This document shows positions 19,058 to 27,320 of a stretch of DNA of 64,000 bases, piece by piece. Position 1 is the first letter of the stretch. Each line of letters opens with the position of its first letter. The position numbers and the translations under genes are program-made. This DNA is from Bacillus atrophaeus (lineage in GTDB: Bacteria > Bacillota > Bacilli > Bacillales > Bacillaceae), in NCBI RefSeq assembly GCF_001584335.1, contig NZ_LSBB01000001.1, forward strand, positions 558,001 through 622,000. Reading direction: 5' to 3'. Under the pieces are notes generated by a model. The model worked only from the letters and a program-made list of their open reading frames with translations, was not told the origin of the DNA and made no database searches.

Positions 19058-19411
19058 TTGAAGAGGGCAAGTATTGTGCGTGAAAAAAAATACTATGAAT
19101 TAGTGGAACAATTAAAAGACCGAACACAAGACGTAACATTTTCAGCTACAAAAGCACTAAGTCTTCTAATGCTCTTTAGCAGATATTTAGTCAATTACAC
19201 AAATGTAGAATCAGTGAACGATATTAATGAGGAATGCGCCGAGCATTATTTTAATTATTTAATGAAAAATCATAAACGGTTGGGAATCAATCTGACAGAC
19301 ATAAAACGATCAATGCTCCTCATCGGCGGTGTGTTGGACGTCGAGGTAAACCATTATTTAAAGGATTTCTCACTGTCTAATGTGACGCTCTGGATGAATC
19401 AGGAGAGATAA
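19058..19411 (+). CDS. swrA: SwrA, master activator of swarming and flagellar genes
   Basis: 117 aa, near-identical to the B. subtilis protein I remember (start MKRASIVREKKYYEL). TTG start at 19058 with GGGGG seven bases upstream. SwrA acts with DegU~P at the fla/che promoter to raise flagellar gene expression. The poly-A tract at codons 9-11 (just after CGTG) is exactly eight A residues, the length of functional alleles; domesticated laboratory strains carry nine and are frameshifted. The gene here is therefore intact and potentially phase-variable. Confidence 0.96.
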   Translation: MKRASIVREKKYYELVEQLKDRTQDVTFSATKALSLLMLFSRYLVNYTNVESVNDINEECAEHYFNYLMKNHKRLGINLTDIKRSMLLIGGVLDVEVNHYLKDFSLSNVTLWMNQER

Positions 19412-19487
19412 ACCTTTTAAGATATCCAAGCCATTTATAATTTGGTAGAATAATATTAAAATGCTTGGCTTGAGGCGGTGAACGAAA

Positions 19488-20687
19488 GTGTCTGTTGAAT
19501 GGGCAATTGAACTGTTAAAAAGCGCGGGGCTGTTTTTTTTACACCCGCTCTTCTGGTTTTTCATGATCATAAGCCTTGCTTATGGATATGCAAGGATTAA
19601 ACGGGAGCGAAAAACATTTCATACGAGAATTGCCGATATTTACGATGAGCTGAAATTTACATATACAAAAGGGCTCATCCCCGGCATTATTCTTTCAGTG
19701 ATCCTGTTTGGGCTCGGGATATCGGTTCCGCTCGGCATGCTTGGGATCATTGCCGTTGTAACGGCTGTCGCAGCGCTGGTCTTACGCGCAAACTGGCTGT
19801 CTGCTGCTTATATTGTCGGTGTGAGTATGATCATTGGCTTTGGCCTCAGCTATTTTCAGGCAGAGCCTTTTTTGAATCGGTTTCCGCAAGGCTTCGAAAT
19901 TAATTGGCCGGCTATAGCCGTTTTGCTGGGTCTATTGGTCATTACGGAAGGTGCGGCTGCTTATCGTTCGGCGCATGTGAAGACATCGCCGGCTCTGGTT
20001 GTAAGCAGCCGGGGCCTGCCGATCGGACAGCAGATATCTAATCGTGCTTGGCTGCTGCCGCTGTTTATCCTGGTGCCGGGTAACGGATTAGAATCACATT
20101 TGTCCTGGTGGCCTGTGTTTTCAGTTCCTGGAGGATCTTTCCACTTTATCTGGATTCCTTATATCATAGGATTTGGACAAAGGGTACAGGGATCACTTCC
20201 GGCAATCAGCATTAAGACTACTGCGAAACGGATCGCCATACTGGGTCTGGTGATTACGGCTTTTGGCGCGGCAAGTATCTGGTGGATGCCATTTGCGGGA
20301 GCGGCCGTACTGACCGCGGTGTTCGGCCGGATATTCCTGTCGCTGAAGCAGCGGGTGAACGACAATGCGGCCCCTTTTTATTTTTCCAAACGGGATCAGG
20401 GCTTAATGGTGCTCGGAATTATCCCGAATACGCCTGCGGAGGATCTGGAGCTGAAAATCGGCGAGATTATTACGAAGGTGAATGGTACACCCGTCAAGCA
20501 CGTGTCTGATTTTTATGAAGCCCTCCAAAATAATAGGGCGTTCGTAAAGCTGGAAGTCATCGGGTTAAATGGGGAGATTCGTTTCGATCAGCGTGCGACT
20601 TATGAAGGAGAGCACCACGAATTGGGAATTCTTTTCGTAAAGGATAACCAAGAAGAAGAAGAAAATATAACCGCTTTGCAAGGATAA
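19488..20687 (+). CDS. minJ: MinJ, topological determinant of division-site selection
   Basis: 399 aa from GTG 19488. About eight hydrophobic membrane segments occupy residues 12-300. A cytoplasmic PDZ domain lies at the C-terminus (about 305-375, containing VLGIIPNTPAEDLEL and GEIITKVNGTPV). MinJ bridges DivIVA at poles and septa to MinD and is also needed for swarming. It sits next to swrA, the usual synteny. A strong terminator overlaps its stop codon. Confidence 0.93.
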   Translation: MSVEWAIELLKSAGLFFLHPLFWFFMIISLAYGYARIKRERKTFHTRIADIYDELKFTYTKGLIPGIILSVILFGLGISVPLGMLGIIAVVTAVAALVLRANWLSAAYIVGVSMIIGFGLSYFQAEPFLNRFPQGFEINWPAIAVLLGLLVITEGAAAYRSAHVKTSPALVVSSRGLPIGQQISNRAWLLPLFILVPGNGLESHLSWWPVFSVPGGSFHFIWIPYIIGFGQRVQGSLPAISIKTTAKRIAILGLVITAFGAASIWWMPFAGAAVLTAVFGRIFLSLKQRVNDNAAPFYFSKRDQGLMVLGIIPNTPAEDLELKIGEIITKVNGTPVKHVSDFYEALQNNRAFVKLEVIGLNGEIRFDQRATYEGEHHELGILFVKDNQEEEENITALQG

Positions 20688-20734
20688 AACAGTCCGGTGT
20701 CACGTGAAAAACGTTGACACCGGACTGTTTTTTT
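20687..20734 (+). terminator. Long bidirectional terminator between minJ and the propeller pseudogene
   Basis: AAACAGTCCGGTGTCA at 20687-20702 pairs perfectly with TGACACCGGACTGTTT at 20715-20730, with A and T runs on either side. It can serve minJ on the plus strand and the decayed gene on the minus strand. Confidence 0.93.
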
Positions 20735-21821
20735 AGATCCGCAAGGCAATGCCTGCGGGATAAATTTCTGATGTGATGGTGTTCACCACTGTATCAGAGG
20801 CGGTATCAATCACAGAAATGAGGGTGCTCAGCAGGTTTGTTACGTAGATTCTTGAGCCGTCGGGCGTACATGCGGCGCTGTATGGGTATAAACCCACCGG
20901 TATGGCCGCCGTGATTGTGTTTGTTGCTGTATTGAAAACAGACACATCACTGCCGCTTGAATTCAAGATATAAACTTTCTCACCGTTCGGAGTAACTGTC
21001 AGCCCAAGGGGATTTTGGCCTGTGCCGACATTCTGCAACTGTCCGTCAGGTGATACGTCAAGGCCTGATGGCAAAAGCCCGACGGGAATGATTTTAATGA
21101 CGGCGTTAGTCTGAGTGTTGATCACATATACATTGCTGCTTTGCTGGTTTGCCACATAGGCAAAGTTTCCGTTTGGGGTAATCACAATGCTATACGGTAC
21201 AGCACCCACTTGTATTTTTGTCAATTCGCTATTGTTTTCCGTTCTGATCACGGAAACGCTGTTTTCTCCCGAGTTGCAAATATAAATGAGCTTTCCGTTG
21301 GGGGTAATGGCAATGCCAAGCGGAGCCGCGCCGGCCGGAATATATTCTGAAACTGTATTAGAGGTTCGGTTTATAGCGGAGTATTATTGCTTAAAAAGTT
21401 GGTCACGTATGCGAAGGTTGCCGGTTCAATATATAATTCAGTCGTTGCCGGAAGCAATGAGCCGATGATTAAAACCGTATTTTCTGCTGAAAAGGAATAG
21501 ATCCCTTCAGCCGGCAGGGTTTTATTTTTTAAGTGTCAGCGTAAATTGCGCAATTCCGAGAAGATCTAGGGTGAGAGGCAGTGTGACTTTTCTGCCGCCT
21601 TCAGAAATTTGCGAAGCTGACAGAGCGGAATTGTTGATTGTATCATTTGTTGTCGCAGTAAACCCTTCAGGCAGTCTGAATACGACACCGCCTAAAGACA
21701 GCACTGAATTAGGCGAATACGTGAGGATAAGATCGGTAGTTGTCCCTTCCGCATCATTTTGGACGGCAGTGATTGTTAAAGAAGGCGCGAGCGGCCGAAA
21801 TTGGTCTTGAGGCTGAACCAT
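20733..21821 (-). pseudogene. Decayed YVTN-type beta-propeller repeat protein
   Basis: On the minus strand an N-terminal part (21821-21522, 99 aa starting MVQPQDQF) stops at TAA 21524-21522. Homologous coding continues in another frame (about 21520-21375, including the propeller motif AYVTNF) and then returns to the first frame (21383-20733), which carries several NHL/YVTN blades with motifs TPNGKLIYI, TPNGNFAYVAN, TPNGEKVYIL and TPDGSRIYVTN. Two compensating frameshifts with intervening stops therefore break one gene. A blade also looks shortened at VSPDGQLQNVG. Such proteins are secreted or surface-associated in other bacteria; no signal peptide is visible here. Confidence 0.75.
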
Positions 21822-21965
21822 ATCAATTCCCCATTTCTCTTTACGTATTTGAAAGCTTGGGAATAGAGTCTGGCAGAATGCGAGTCAGATACAGTACCTT
21901 ATGCAGACGGAAATCGAAAAGCAACTCTGATAGAAAAGATGAAGCAGAAAAACTATACAAAGAAA

Positions 21966-21997
21966 ATAAAAAAGGGTCTGAGATGATCTCAGAACCC
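21966..21997 (-). terminator. Rho-independent terminator of yvkA
   Basis: On the minus strand GGGTTCTGAGAT pairs with ATCTCAGACCC, followed by six T residues, immediately after the yvkA stop codon. Confidence 0.88.
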
Positions 21998-22003
21998 GTA
22001 CGA

Positions 22004-23338
22004 TTACGCTGAATTTTTTTGAACGCTGGCTGTTTCAGCAGGCTTAATTCCGAGAGAAACAAAAATACCGATGACTGAAACGCCGATTAAGATGATAAAT
22101 AGGATATGAAATCCGGAAATCAGGCCGATAAGAGCGGAAGAAGTAATGCTTCCGAAATATCGAAAGGTTGAAAAGATACCCGAAGCTGTTCCGGACATGC
22201 CGGCATCTACTGTTGATAGAGAAGAAACCTGCATGCTTGTTAAACCGACGCCTGAAGCGAGTCCTCCTAAAATAAGTGAAACCATTAAAAATACAATGGA
22301 ATGGGACTGACTCAGCAATAAGAATAAAATATTGGCTCCCGCCATCATGGCAAAGGAGAGAAAGATGACCTTTCGAGCGCCCCATTTATTATGCAGTTGA
22401 GCGCCGACCCAGTTGCTTGCCGACATGAAAATAGAAAACACGGACAGCGCCATACCGCTTTTGGAAGTTTCAAGCCCAAACTGGCTCGTCATAAATAAAG
22501 GCATGATCAGCAATACGGCATACATCATCAAATTACTTAACATAACTGATAGATTCGCATTGGTGAATGTTGAGTTTTTAAATAAGGACAAATCAATGAC
22601 CGGGTGCTTCGTTCGGAGCTCCCATCTGAAAAAAAGCGGGACGAACAAGAGAATCAGCAGACCGTAAATCAGATATCCCCATGATTCAGCGTTCTTTGTG
22701 AGCAGAATAATAGAGATAATGCTTACGGCAAGCAAGGCAGAGCCAATAATGTCCAGCGGCGCGTCTGATTTTTTTTCTTTGTATTTTGGAAACATGGTCA
22801 TTGCCGTAAATAATGCAATGGCCAGAAACGGGATATTAACCCAAAAGATTGAATGCCAGCTAAAGCTGTCGATCAAGATCGAACCGATAAACGGGCCGAG
22901 AGCAGCACCGAGTCCCGCGCCGAGCCCGAAAAATCCAAATACTTTCGGCAGACGCTTTTCCGAGACCACGTGCCGGATAATCGCAATGCTGTTCGGCGTC
23001 AGAAGCGCACCGCCGACAGCCTGTAATGCGCGAAATACATTCAATAATAACAGGCTTGGTGAGAGGGCGCATCCCAAGGAAGCGATGAGAAAAAGGCCGA
23101 CTCCCCATAAATACATCGTTTTGTTTCCGTACATATCGCCGAGCTTTCCTGCAATCGGCTGGGTCACTGCCATGACAATCAGATAGACAGTCACCACCCA
23201 CGTGATGCTGGCGAGTGATTCATCATACGTATTTGATATAGATGAAAGCGCAACTGCAATCATCGTTGAGTTAATGGGAACGAGTATGGCTCCCAGCAAA
23301 AGAGAAACGATCAGCGCCCATTCTTTCCTTGAACCCAT
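22004..23338 (-). CDS. yvkA: YvkA, major facilitator multidrug exporter (DHA2-like)
   Basis: 444 aa with about 12-14 membrane spans. Motif A of the family (GKLGDMYGNKTMYLWG, about residues 64-79) lies between spans 2 and 3, and the export motif C-like LGAGLGAALGPFIG lies in span 5. These predict proton-driven drug export at the cell membrane. It is the last gene of the yvkC-yvkB-yvkA minus-strand operon, 32 bases after the TetR gene, which suggests it exports the compound sensed by YvkB and possibly modified by YvkC. The substrate is unknown. Confidence 0.88.
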   Translation of the reverse strand: MGSRKEWALIVSLLLGAILVPINSTMIAVALSSISNTYDESLASITWVVTVYLIVMAVTQPIAGKLGDMYGNKTMYLWGVGLFLIASLGCALSPSLLLLNVFRALQAVGGALLTPNSIAIIRHVVSEKRLPKVFGFFGLGAGLGAALGPFIGSILIDSFSWHSIFWVNIPFLAIALFTAMTMFPKYKEKKSDAPLDIIGSALLAVSIISIILLTKNAESWGYLIYGLLILLFVPLFFRWELRTKHPVIDLSLFKNSTFTNANLSVMLSNLMMYAVLLIMPLFMTSQFGLETSKSGMALSVFSIFMSASNWVGAQLHNKWGARKVIFLSFAMMAGANILFLLLSQSHSIVFLMVSLILGGLASGVGLTSMQVSSLSTVDAGMSGTASGIFSTFRYFGSITSSALIGLISGFHILFIILIGVSVIGIFVSLGIKPAETASVQKNSA

Positions 23339-23370
23339 TGGTATCCTCCTTTACTTTGTCTGCCAGAGGT

Positions 23371-23940
23371 TTAACGGGCTAAAATTCCTTCGATAAAAAT
23401 ATTGGTGCTATGTTTAATCATTTTATCCTGAGGCAGTGTAATCACTCTTTGCCCTAACTGGAGACGGTGTATAAAATAGCCGAAAATGATAGACATAAAA
23501 ACATCTGCATTCGCCTCTTCATTTCCTTTGTGAATGATTCCTTTTTCCCCTAATTCCTTAAAATAGTCCATAAGCAGATGTTTCATGGCTTGGGGATATT
23601 GTGTTACATGGTTGATGACTTCTTCAAACATAGCCGGTTCCCTAAAGCTGATATGAAAAATATCCTTTTTTCGTTCAAGCTCTGCCAGCAAACAGGTTCC
23701 GATATGAAGCAAATCCTTATGCGGATCACCTGTCGTTTTTCCAATAATGCTGCTCATGCTTTGAGAATGCTGGGAAATGAGTGCTTTCATTAATCCTTGC
23801 TTGTTTTTGAAATTGCGGAAGATCGTGGCTTCACTCACATTTGCCTTCTCTGCAATTTCTTTTGTTGTGGTTGCGCGATAGCCATTTTTGACAATCAGCT
23901 GCATCGCGGCATCAAGGATTCTGCGGTTTGTCGGTCTCAA
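23371..23940 (-). CDS. yvkB: YvkB, TetR-family transcriptional regulator
   Basis: 189 aa. The N-terminal TetR helix-turn-helix is clear: ILDAAMQLIVKNGYRATTTKEIAEKA, then VSEATIFRNFKNKQGL (about residues 8-52). The C-terminal half is a helical ligand-binding and dimer domain. It probably represses its own operon: a 20-bp palindrome overlaps the start point of the yvkC promoter (26616-26635). A strong hairpin precedes its start. The ligand is unknown; a rifamycin-like molecule is a guess from the neighbour YvkC. Confidence 0.9.
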   Translation of the reverse strand: MRPTNRRILDAAMQLIVKNGYRATTTKEIAEKANVSEATIFRNFKNKQGLMKALISQHSQSMSSIIGKTTGDPHKDLLHIGTCLLAELERKKDIFHISFREPAMFEEVINHVTQYPQAMKHLLMDYFKELGEKGIIHKGNEEANADVFMSIIFGYFIHRLQLGQRVITLPQDKMIKHSTNIFIEGILAR

Positions 23941-23958
23941 TACGTTTCACCTCACGAA

Positions 23959-23998
23959 TATACTGGCAGGACAAGTATACACCTGTCCTGCCGGTATA
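23959..23998 (-). repeat. Large inverted repeat between yvkC and yvkB
   Basis: Arms TATACTGGCAGGACA (23959-23973) and TGTCCTGCCGGTATA (23984-23998) pair over 15 bases with one G-T wobble and a ten-base loop. There is no T-run on either strand. It may be an RNA-processing or stability hairpin, a leaky attenuator, or a second operator just upstream of yvkB. Confidence 0.7.
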
Positions 23999-24017
23999 AT
24001 AAAGAGGCAGCCGGCAT

Positions 24018-26522
24018 TTAAGCGCGGCTGACGATGGTGATCTTGCCGCTGGTGCCGTCCACTGTGACAACATCTCCGTCCCGCAGCCTGTCAGTTGCTG
24101 CGCGCGTGCCGAGAACAGCAGGTAATCCGTACTCTCTCGCAATAATCGCCGCATGAGACAAAATTCCGCCTGTGTCTGTTATGACGGCTTTGGCATCTTG
24201 AAACAGACTGGTCCACAACGGTGTGGTCATTTTGCAAACAAGCACATCCCCCGGTGAGAAGCGGGAAAACTCATTGGCATCCCGAATCACTTTAACCGGA
24301 CCGCTTACAATGCCGCTTGAAGCAGCAACGCCGTAAATATGATCCTCTGTATTTTTTTCATCTTCGGTAACCGAGCCGACGATGTCTTCTGCAGCCTTCA
24401 GCTGTTCCGCCGTCGGTGATCCGAGATAAGAAGGGGCGTGAACCAATTCATACTCTTTAAATACCTCTCTCCGTTTTGCTGTTTTAGCCTGGAGCGGAAC
24501 AGGGTGTAAAAGGGCGTTTTCGATTTCGTCATCGTATAAATACCACAGGTCCTCTTTGTCATCAATAACACCGCTGTCTGCAAGCATTTCGCCGATTCTC
24601 AGCAGAAAGATTCTTGCCTTTGCATCAAGCATCGCATCAATATAAAAATGATGGTCGTCACGGATGACAGATGAATTCAGCATCCATTGATAATAACGGT
24701 CATATTCCTTTCGGAAGGCTTCATCTTCTATCTGCTGCAAGAATTCATTGTACAGCTGCTTTCTTTTTTCAATTGTTTTGTTAAACTCATTGTCAAAGTG
24801 ATAGCCATTGCGAACATAATTTTGGATGTGGGACAGGGCGTAATAAGGGTTTTCAGCCCAGATCTGTTCAATAAGATCATGGCTTTTCACTGATCTCCAG
24901 CCATACTCCCGCAAAAATTCATTTACCTTATCCAAGAAAAGCTTTCCGTCGCTTGTTTGCGCCAGCGTCTCTTGCAGTTCTTCCGCTTGATGAGTTTCAA
25001 ATACCTGTTTCAGCGCTGCGTTCTTTTTGACTTCATTAGAAAGCAGCCACAGATGCCGGTCTGTTTCCAAGGATTTGTTCATTTTTCCTGTCAGCATCTC
25101 ATGAAAATGGGAATTCTCCGTGTCTCCCTGAACTTGCTGATACATGGTTTCCAGCTTCGTATTCAGGAGTAATTGCGGGAAGACGATATTGAAGTGTTCA
25201 TCATAGGCTTCCATATAAAATGCCTTTAGTTTCTTAAAGGCGTTCAGCGCGCTTTCCGGTGTGTGTGAAGCTGCTGACAGTTCATCTAATGTTTCATAAA
25301 AAGGCAGGAAGGTTTTGTTGAGAATGCCGTACATCCGCTCAGCCAAATGAGGAAACAGTTCTTCAGCCGCTTCGGCAGCCTTTGCAGCTTCGGTCGGGTC
25401 TCCGCCTTTTTGTTTCGAATAAATATGGCCCCGATACTGTTTCACTTCTTCAATCGTTACCCCGATCGGAAATTGCTCGGAACGTTTTTTCAGCCCGTGC
25501 TCCATTGCAGGAACAATAAGAGAAGAGAATAACGGGCTGATCGGTCCTTCAATGTTTGACTCCATATTCAGCCAGAAATCGTTCATATCCTCCTTGGTGA
25601 TCATGAAATCACGCTCTTCCTCAGCAGCTTCTTTATCTTGGTCAATGGTTGTAATCGGGCGGGCTTGAAGAAGATATAATGTGTTTTCGGCGATTCCAAA
25701 TTCCAGATCAACCGGAAATCCATACAATGCCTCGGTCTTTTTCGTTAAGGCAGCAAGTTCCCGTATGTGCTCGTCATTAAGGCAATAGCGATTCCGCATT
25801 TCTTCGTTTGTTTCTCTTTCAGCAATGCCTTCAGATTGAGAAACCATATACAATTCCTTTAAGCCCATCTCTTTTTGAATGGCGAATGAATCTTTATTCA
25901 CGATGAATGTGTCGGGTGTCACGCTGCCGGAAACAATCGCTTCACCAAGACCGTAGCTTGCGCTGATTAATAATTCGCCGTCATCGTGTGTGACCGGATT
26001 GCGGCTGAAAATGACACCTGATACTTCAGATTCGATCAGCCCTTGAACCACGACGCCCATTAACGGCTTACCATGATTATTTTTCATTTTTTCTTTATAG
26101 CGGCCGACTCTGGCAGAGAAAAAAGAAGCCCAGCATTCCTTTACTTTTCCGAGAAATTCATCTTCTGTTTTGACATTTAAGTATGTTTCATACTGGCCTG
26201 CGAAAGAAGCGCCTTCTAAATCCTCTGAAGCGGAAGAGGACCGGACGGCGACAGACGCATAGGATTCCCTGAGTTCATAAAAGGAAGCCGTAAGCTCATT
26301 CTTCAGTTCATCTGAGAATATGCCGTTAATGATGTTGTTTTCAATGTCTTCTTTTGTTTCATGAAGCTGGTTATCCTCCATAAAACGCGCCAAGGCATTG
26401 GTTTGAATGATGAAACCGTCTGGAACGGGAAGTCCGTTTTTGGTCATCTTAATCAGGTTCATGCCCTTTGCGCCAGCCAATTGACTGGATTCTTCAGCTT
26501 TGTTAAACAGTACTGAATACAT
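24018..26522 (-). CDS. yvkC: YvkC, PEP-synthase-like rifamycin phosphotransferase homologue
   Basis: 834 aa in three parts. Residues about 1-315 are the ATP-grasp domain of PEP synthase (AGAKGMNLIKM start, RSSSASEDLEGASFAGQYETYLNV). A helical substrate-binding middle domain follows (about 320-750). A C-terminal swivelling His domain carries TGGILSHAAIIAREYGLPAV with the phospho-accepting His790. This is the architecture of rifampicin phosphotransferase (RPH), which inactivates rifamycins, rather than of PEP synthase, which would have a C-terminal PEP/pyruvate barrel. Operon partners (TetR, exporter) agree with a xenobiotic role. Actual substrate not shown. Confidence 0.88.
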   Translation of the reverse strand: MYSVLFNKAEESSQLAGAKGMNLIKMTKNGLPVPDGFIIQTNALARFMEDNQLHETKEDIENNIINGIFSDELKNELTASFYELRESYASVAVRSSSASEDLEGASFAGQYETYLNVKTEDEFLGKVKECWASFFSARVGRYKEKMKNNHGKPLMGVVVQGLIESEVSGVIFSRNPVTHDDGELLISASYGLGEAIVSGSVTPDTFIVNKDSFAIQKEMGLKELYMVSQSEGIAERETNEEMRNRYCLNDEHIRELAALTKKTEALYGFPVDLEFGIAENTLYLLQARPITTIDQDKEAAEEERDFMITKEDMNDFWLNMESNIEGPISPLFSSLIVPAMEHGLKKRSEQFPIGVTIEEVKQYRGHIYSKQKGGDPTEAAKAAEAAEELFPHLAERMYGILNKTFLPFYETLDELSAASHTPESALNAFKKLKAFYMEAYDEHFNIVFPQLLLNTKLETMYQQVQGDTENSHFHEMLTGKMNKSLETDRHLWLLSNEVKKNAALKQVFETHQAEELQETLAQTSDGKLFLDKVNEFLREYGWRSVKSHDLIEQIWAENPYYALSHIQNYVRNGYHFDNEFNKTIEKRKQLYNEFLQQIEDEAFRKEYDRYYQWMLNSSVIRDDHHFYIDAMLDAKARIFLLRIGEMLADSGVIDDKEDLWYLYDDEIENALLHPVPLQAKTAKRREVFKEYELVHAPSYLGSPTAEQLKAAEDIVGSVTEDEKNTEDHIYGVAASSGIVSGPVKVIRDANEFSRFSPGDVLVCKMTTPLWTSLFQDAKAVITDTGGILSHAAIIAREYGLPAVLGTRAATDRLRDGDVVTVDGTSGKITIVSRA

Positions 26523-26615
26523 GTTTCATAACCCCCTCTTTCCGTCGATATACAGGATGTTTTTCTTTTTTTATATCCTGAAAAAGTAAAAGCACTCTGG
26601 AGCCTGTCTTCAAAA

Positions 26616-26635
26616 ATGATAGTGAGCACTATCAT
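26616..26635 (-). promoter_or_regulatory. Palindromic operator of the yvkCBA operon (probable YvkB site)
   Basis: ATGATAGTG-AG-CACTATCAT: two perfect nine-base arms around a two-base centre, the size and symmetry of TetR-family operators. It begins three bases downstream of the yvkC -10 hexamer and so would cover the transcription start. Confidence 0.7.
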
Positions 26636-26638
26636 CCA

Positions 26639-26667
26639 ATTGTAGAGGGTAAGGAAAATGCTGTCAA
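26639..26667 (-). promoter_or_regulatory. Strong sigma-A promoter of yvkCBA
   Basis: On the minus strand TTGACA (26667-26662), 17-base spacer, TACAAT (26644-26639): a perfect -35 and a five-of-six -10. Such a strong promoter with an operator directly after it indicates a tightly repressed, inducible unit. Confidence 0.85.
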
Positions 26668-26793
26668 ACACAATAAGTCCTAAATAAAGTTAATAATTAA
26701 GTTGGTTAGAGTGATAATAGTTTCAGGAGAAGGCGGGCTATTTGACTCACTTATACTGATGTAGAGGTTTAGAAGAATCATTGCAAAAAGATG

Positions 26794-26818
26794 ATTGAAC
26801 CATGCTAAAAACGGGTAT
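26794..26818 (+). promoter_or_regulatory. Candidate sigma-B promoter of csbA
   Basis: ATTGAA (26794-26799), 13-base spacer, GGGTAT (26813-26818). The -10 is a perfect sigma-B match; the -35 matches four of six. csbA is named for control by sigma-B, which supports the assignment. Confidence 0.6.
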
Positions 26819-26907
26819 TGTGTATAAAGAGGGAACGATTGCATCATTGTCCGATTCTTCTTTTTTTACTATAATCAGATGAGATGAAGAATCGGAGGAG
26901 GGTTTTT

Positions 26908-27138
26908 GTGATAACAAAAGCCGTTTTTGCATTAGTTTTTCCTTTTATGCTTGTTGTCCTTTTTACGAGAGTCACATTTAATCATTACGTGGCAATTGCT
27001 CTTACAGCCGCACTGCTATTTGCCTCCTATTTAAAAGGCTATACGGAAACGTATCTGATCGTGGGGCTAGATGTGGTGTCACTTGTTGCCGGCGGGTTAT
27101 ACATGGCGAAAAAAGCCGCAGAAAAAAAGGAAGAATAA
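26908..27138 (+). CDS. csbA: CsbA, small sigma-B-controlled membrane protein
   Basis: 76 aa from GTG 26908, placed by the strong GGAGGAGGG at 26894-26902; an ATG at 26884 lies upstream of this site and is rejected. Three hydrophobic segments cover about residues 5-23, 28-46 and 50-66, followed by a Lys/Glu-rich tail, indicating a small integral membrane protein. It is a general-stress gene of unknown biochemical function. A terminator follows, separating it from uvrB. Confidence 0.9.
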   Translation: MITKAVFALVFPFMLVVLFTRVTFNHYVAIALTAALLFASYLKGYTETYLIVGLDVVSLVAGGLYMAKKAAEKKEE

Positions 27139-27167
27139 CACGGCCATCATATATAAAGAGATGAATT

Positions 27168-27198
27168 CCTGCTTTTGCCTGAAGAAAGCAGGTTTTTT
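27168..27198 (+). terminator. Rho-independent terminator of csbA
   Basis: CCTGCTTT pairs with AAAGCAGG over a nine-base loop, then six T residues. Confidence 0.9.
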
Positions 27199-27231
27199 AT
27201 ACGGAAAATCAAGATGGAAATAAATGGCCAT

Positions 27232-27245
27232 CGAACTTTAGTTCG
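27232..27245 (+). promoter_or_regulatory. LexA (DinR) SOS box of uvrBA
   Basis: CGAACTTTAGTTCG, a perfect match to the Bacillus SOS operator CGAACNNNNGTTCG, 75 bases before the uvrB start. It places uvrB-uvrA under DNA-damage control. Confidence 0.93.
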
Positions 27246-27320
27246 TATTTTTAGCGATTTTGCTCTTCATTGTGTTACTATATCAATAGGAAGATTTCGT
27301 AAAGAAACGGAGGCTTATTT

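Larger units (their letters stand above)
26523..26907. other. Divergent control region between yvkC and csbA (385 bases)
   Basis: It contains the yvkC promoter and palindromic operator on the minus strand, and a sigma-B-like csbA promoter on the plus strand (each listed separately). The remainder is AT-rich and non-coding; several short open frames here lack ribosome sites. Confidence 0.7.

Noticed and set aside
22698-23186. 162-codon plus-strand frame opposite yvkA
   Set aside because: It lies wholly antisense to a clear MFS gene, has no ribosome site, and its composition reflects the complementary codons.
24018-26522. PEP synthase (ppsA) for yvkC
   Set aside because: The ATP-grasp and His domains match, but there is no C-terminal PEP/pyruvate-binding barrel after the His domain; the protein ends 44 residues past His790.
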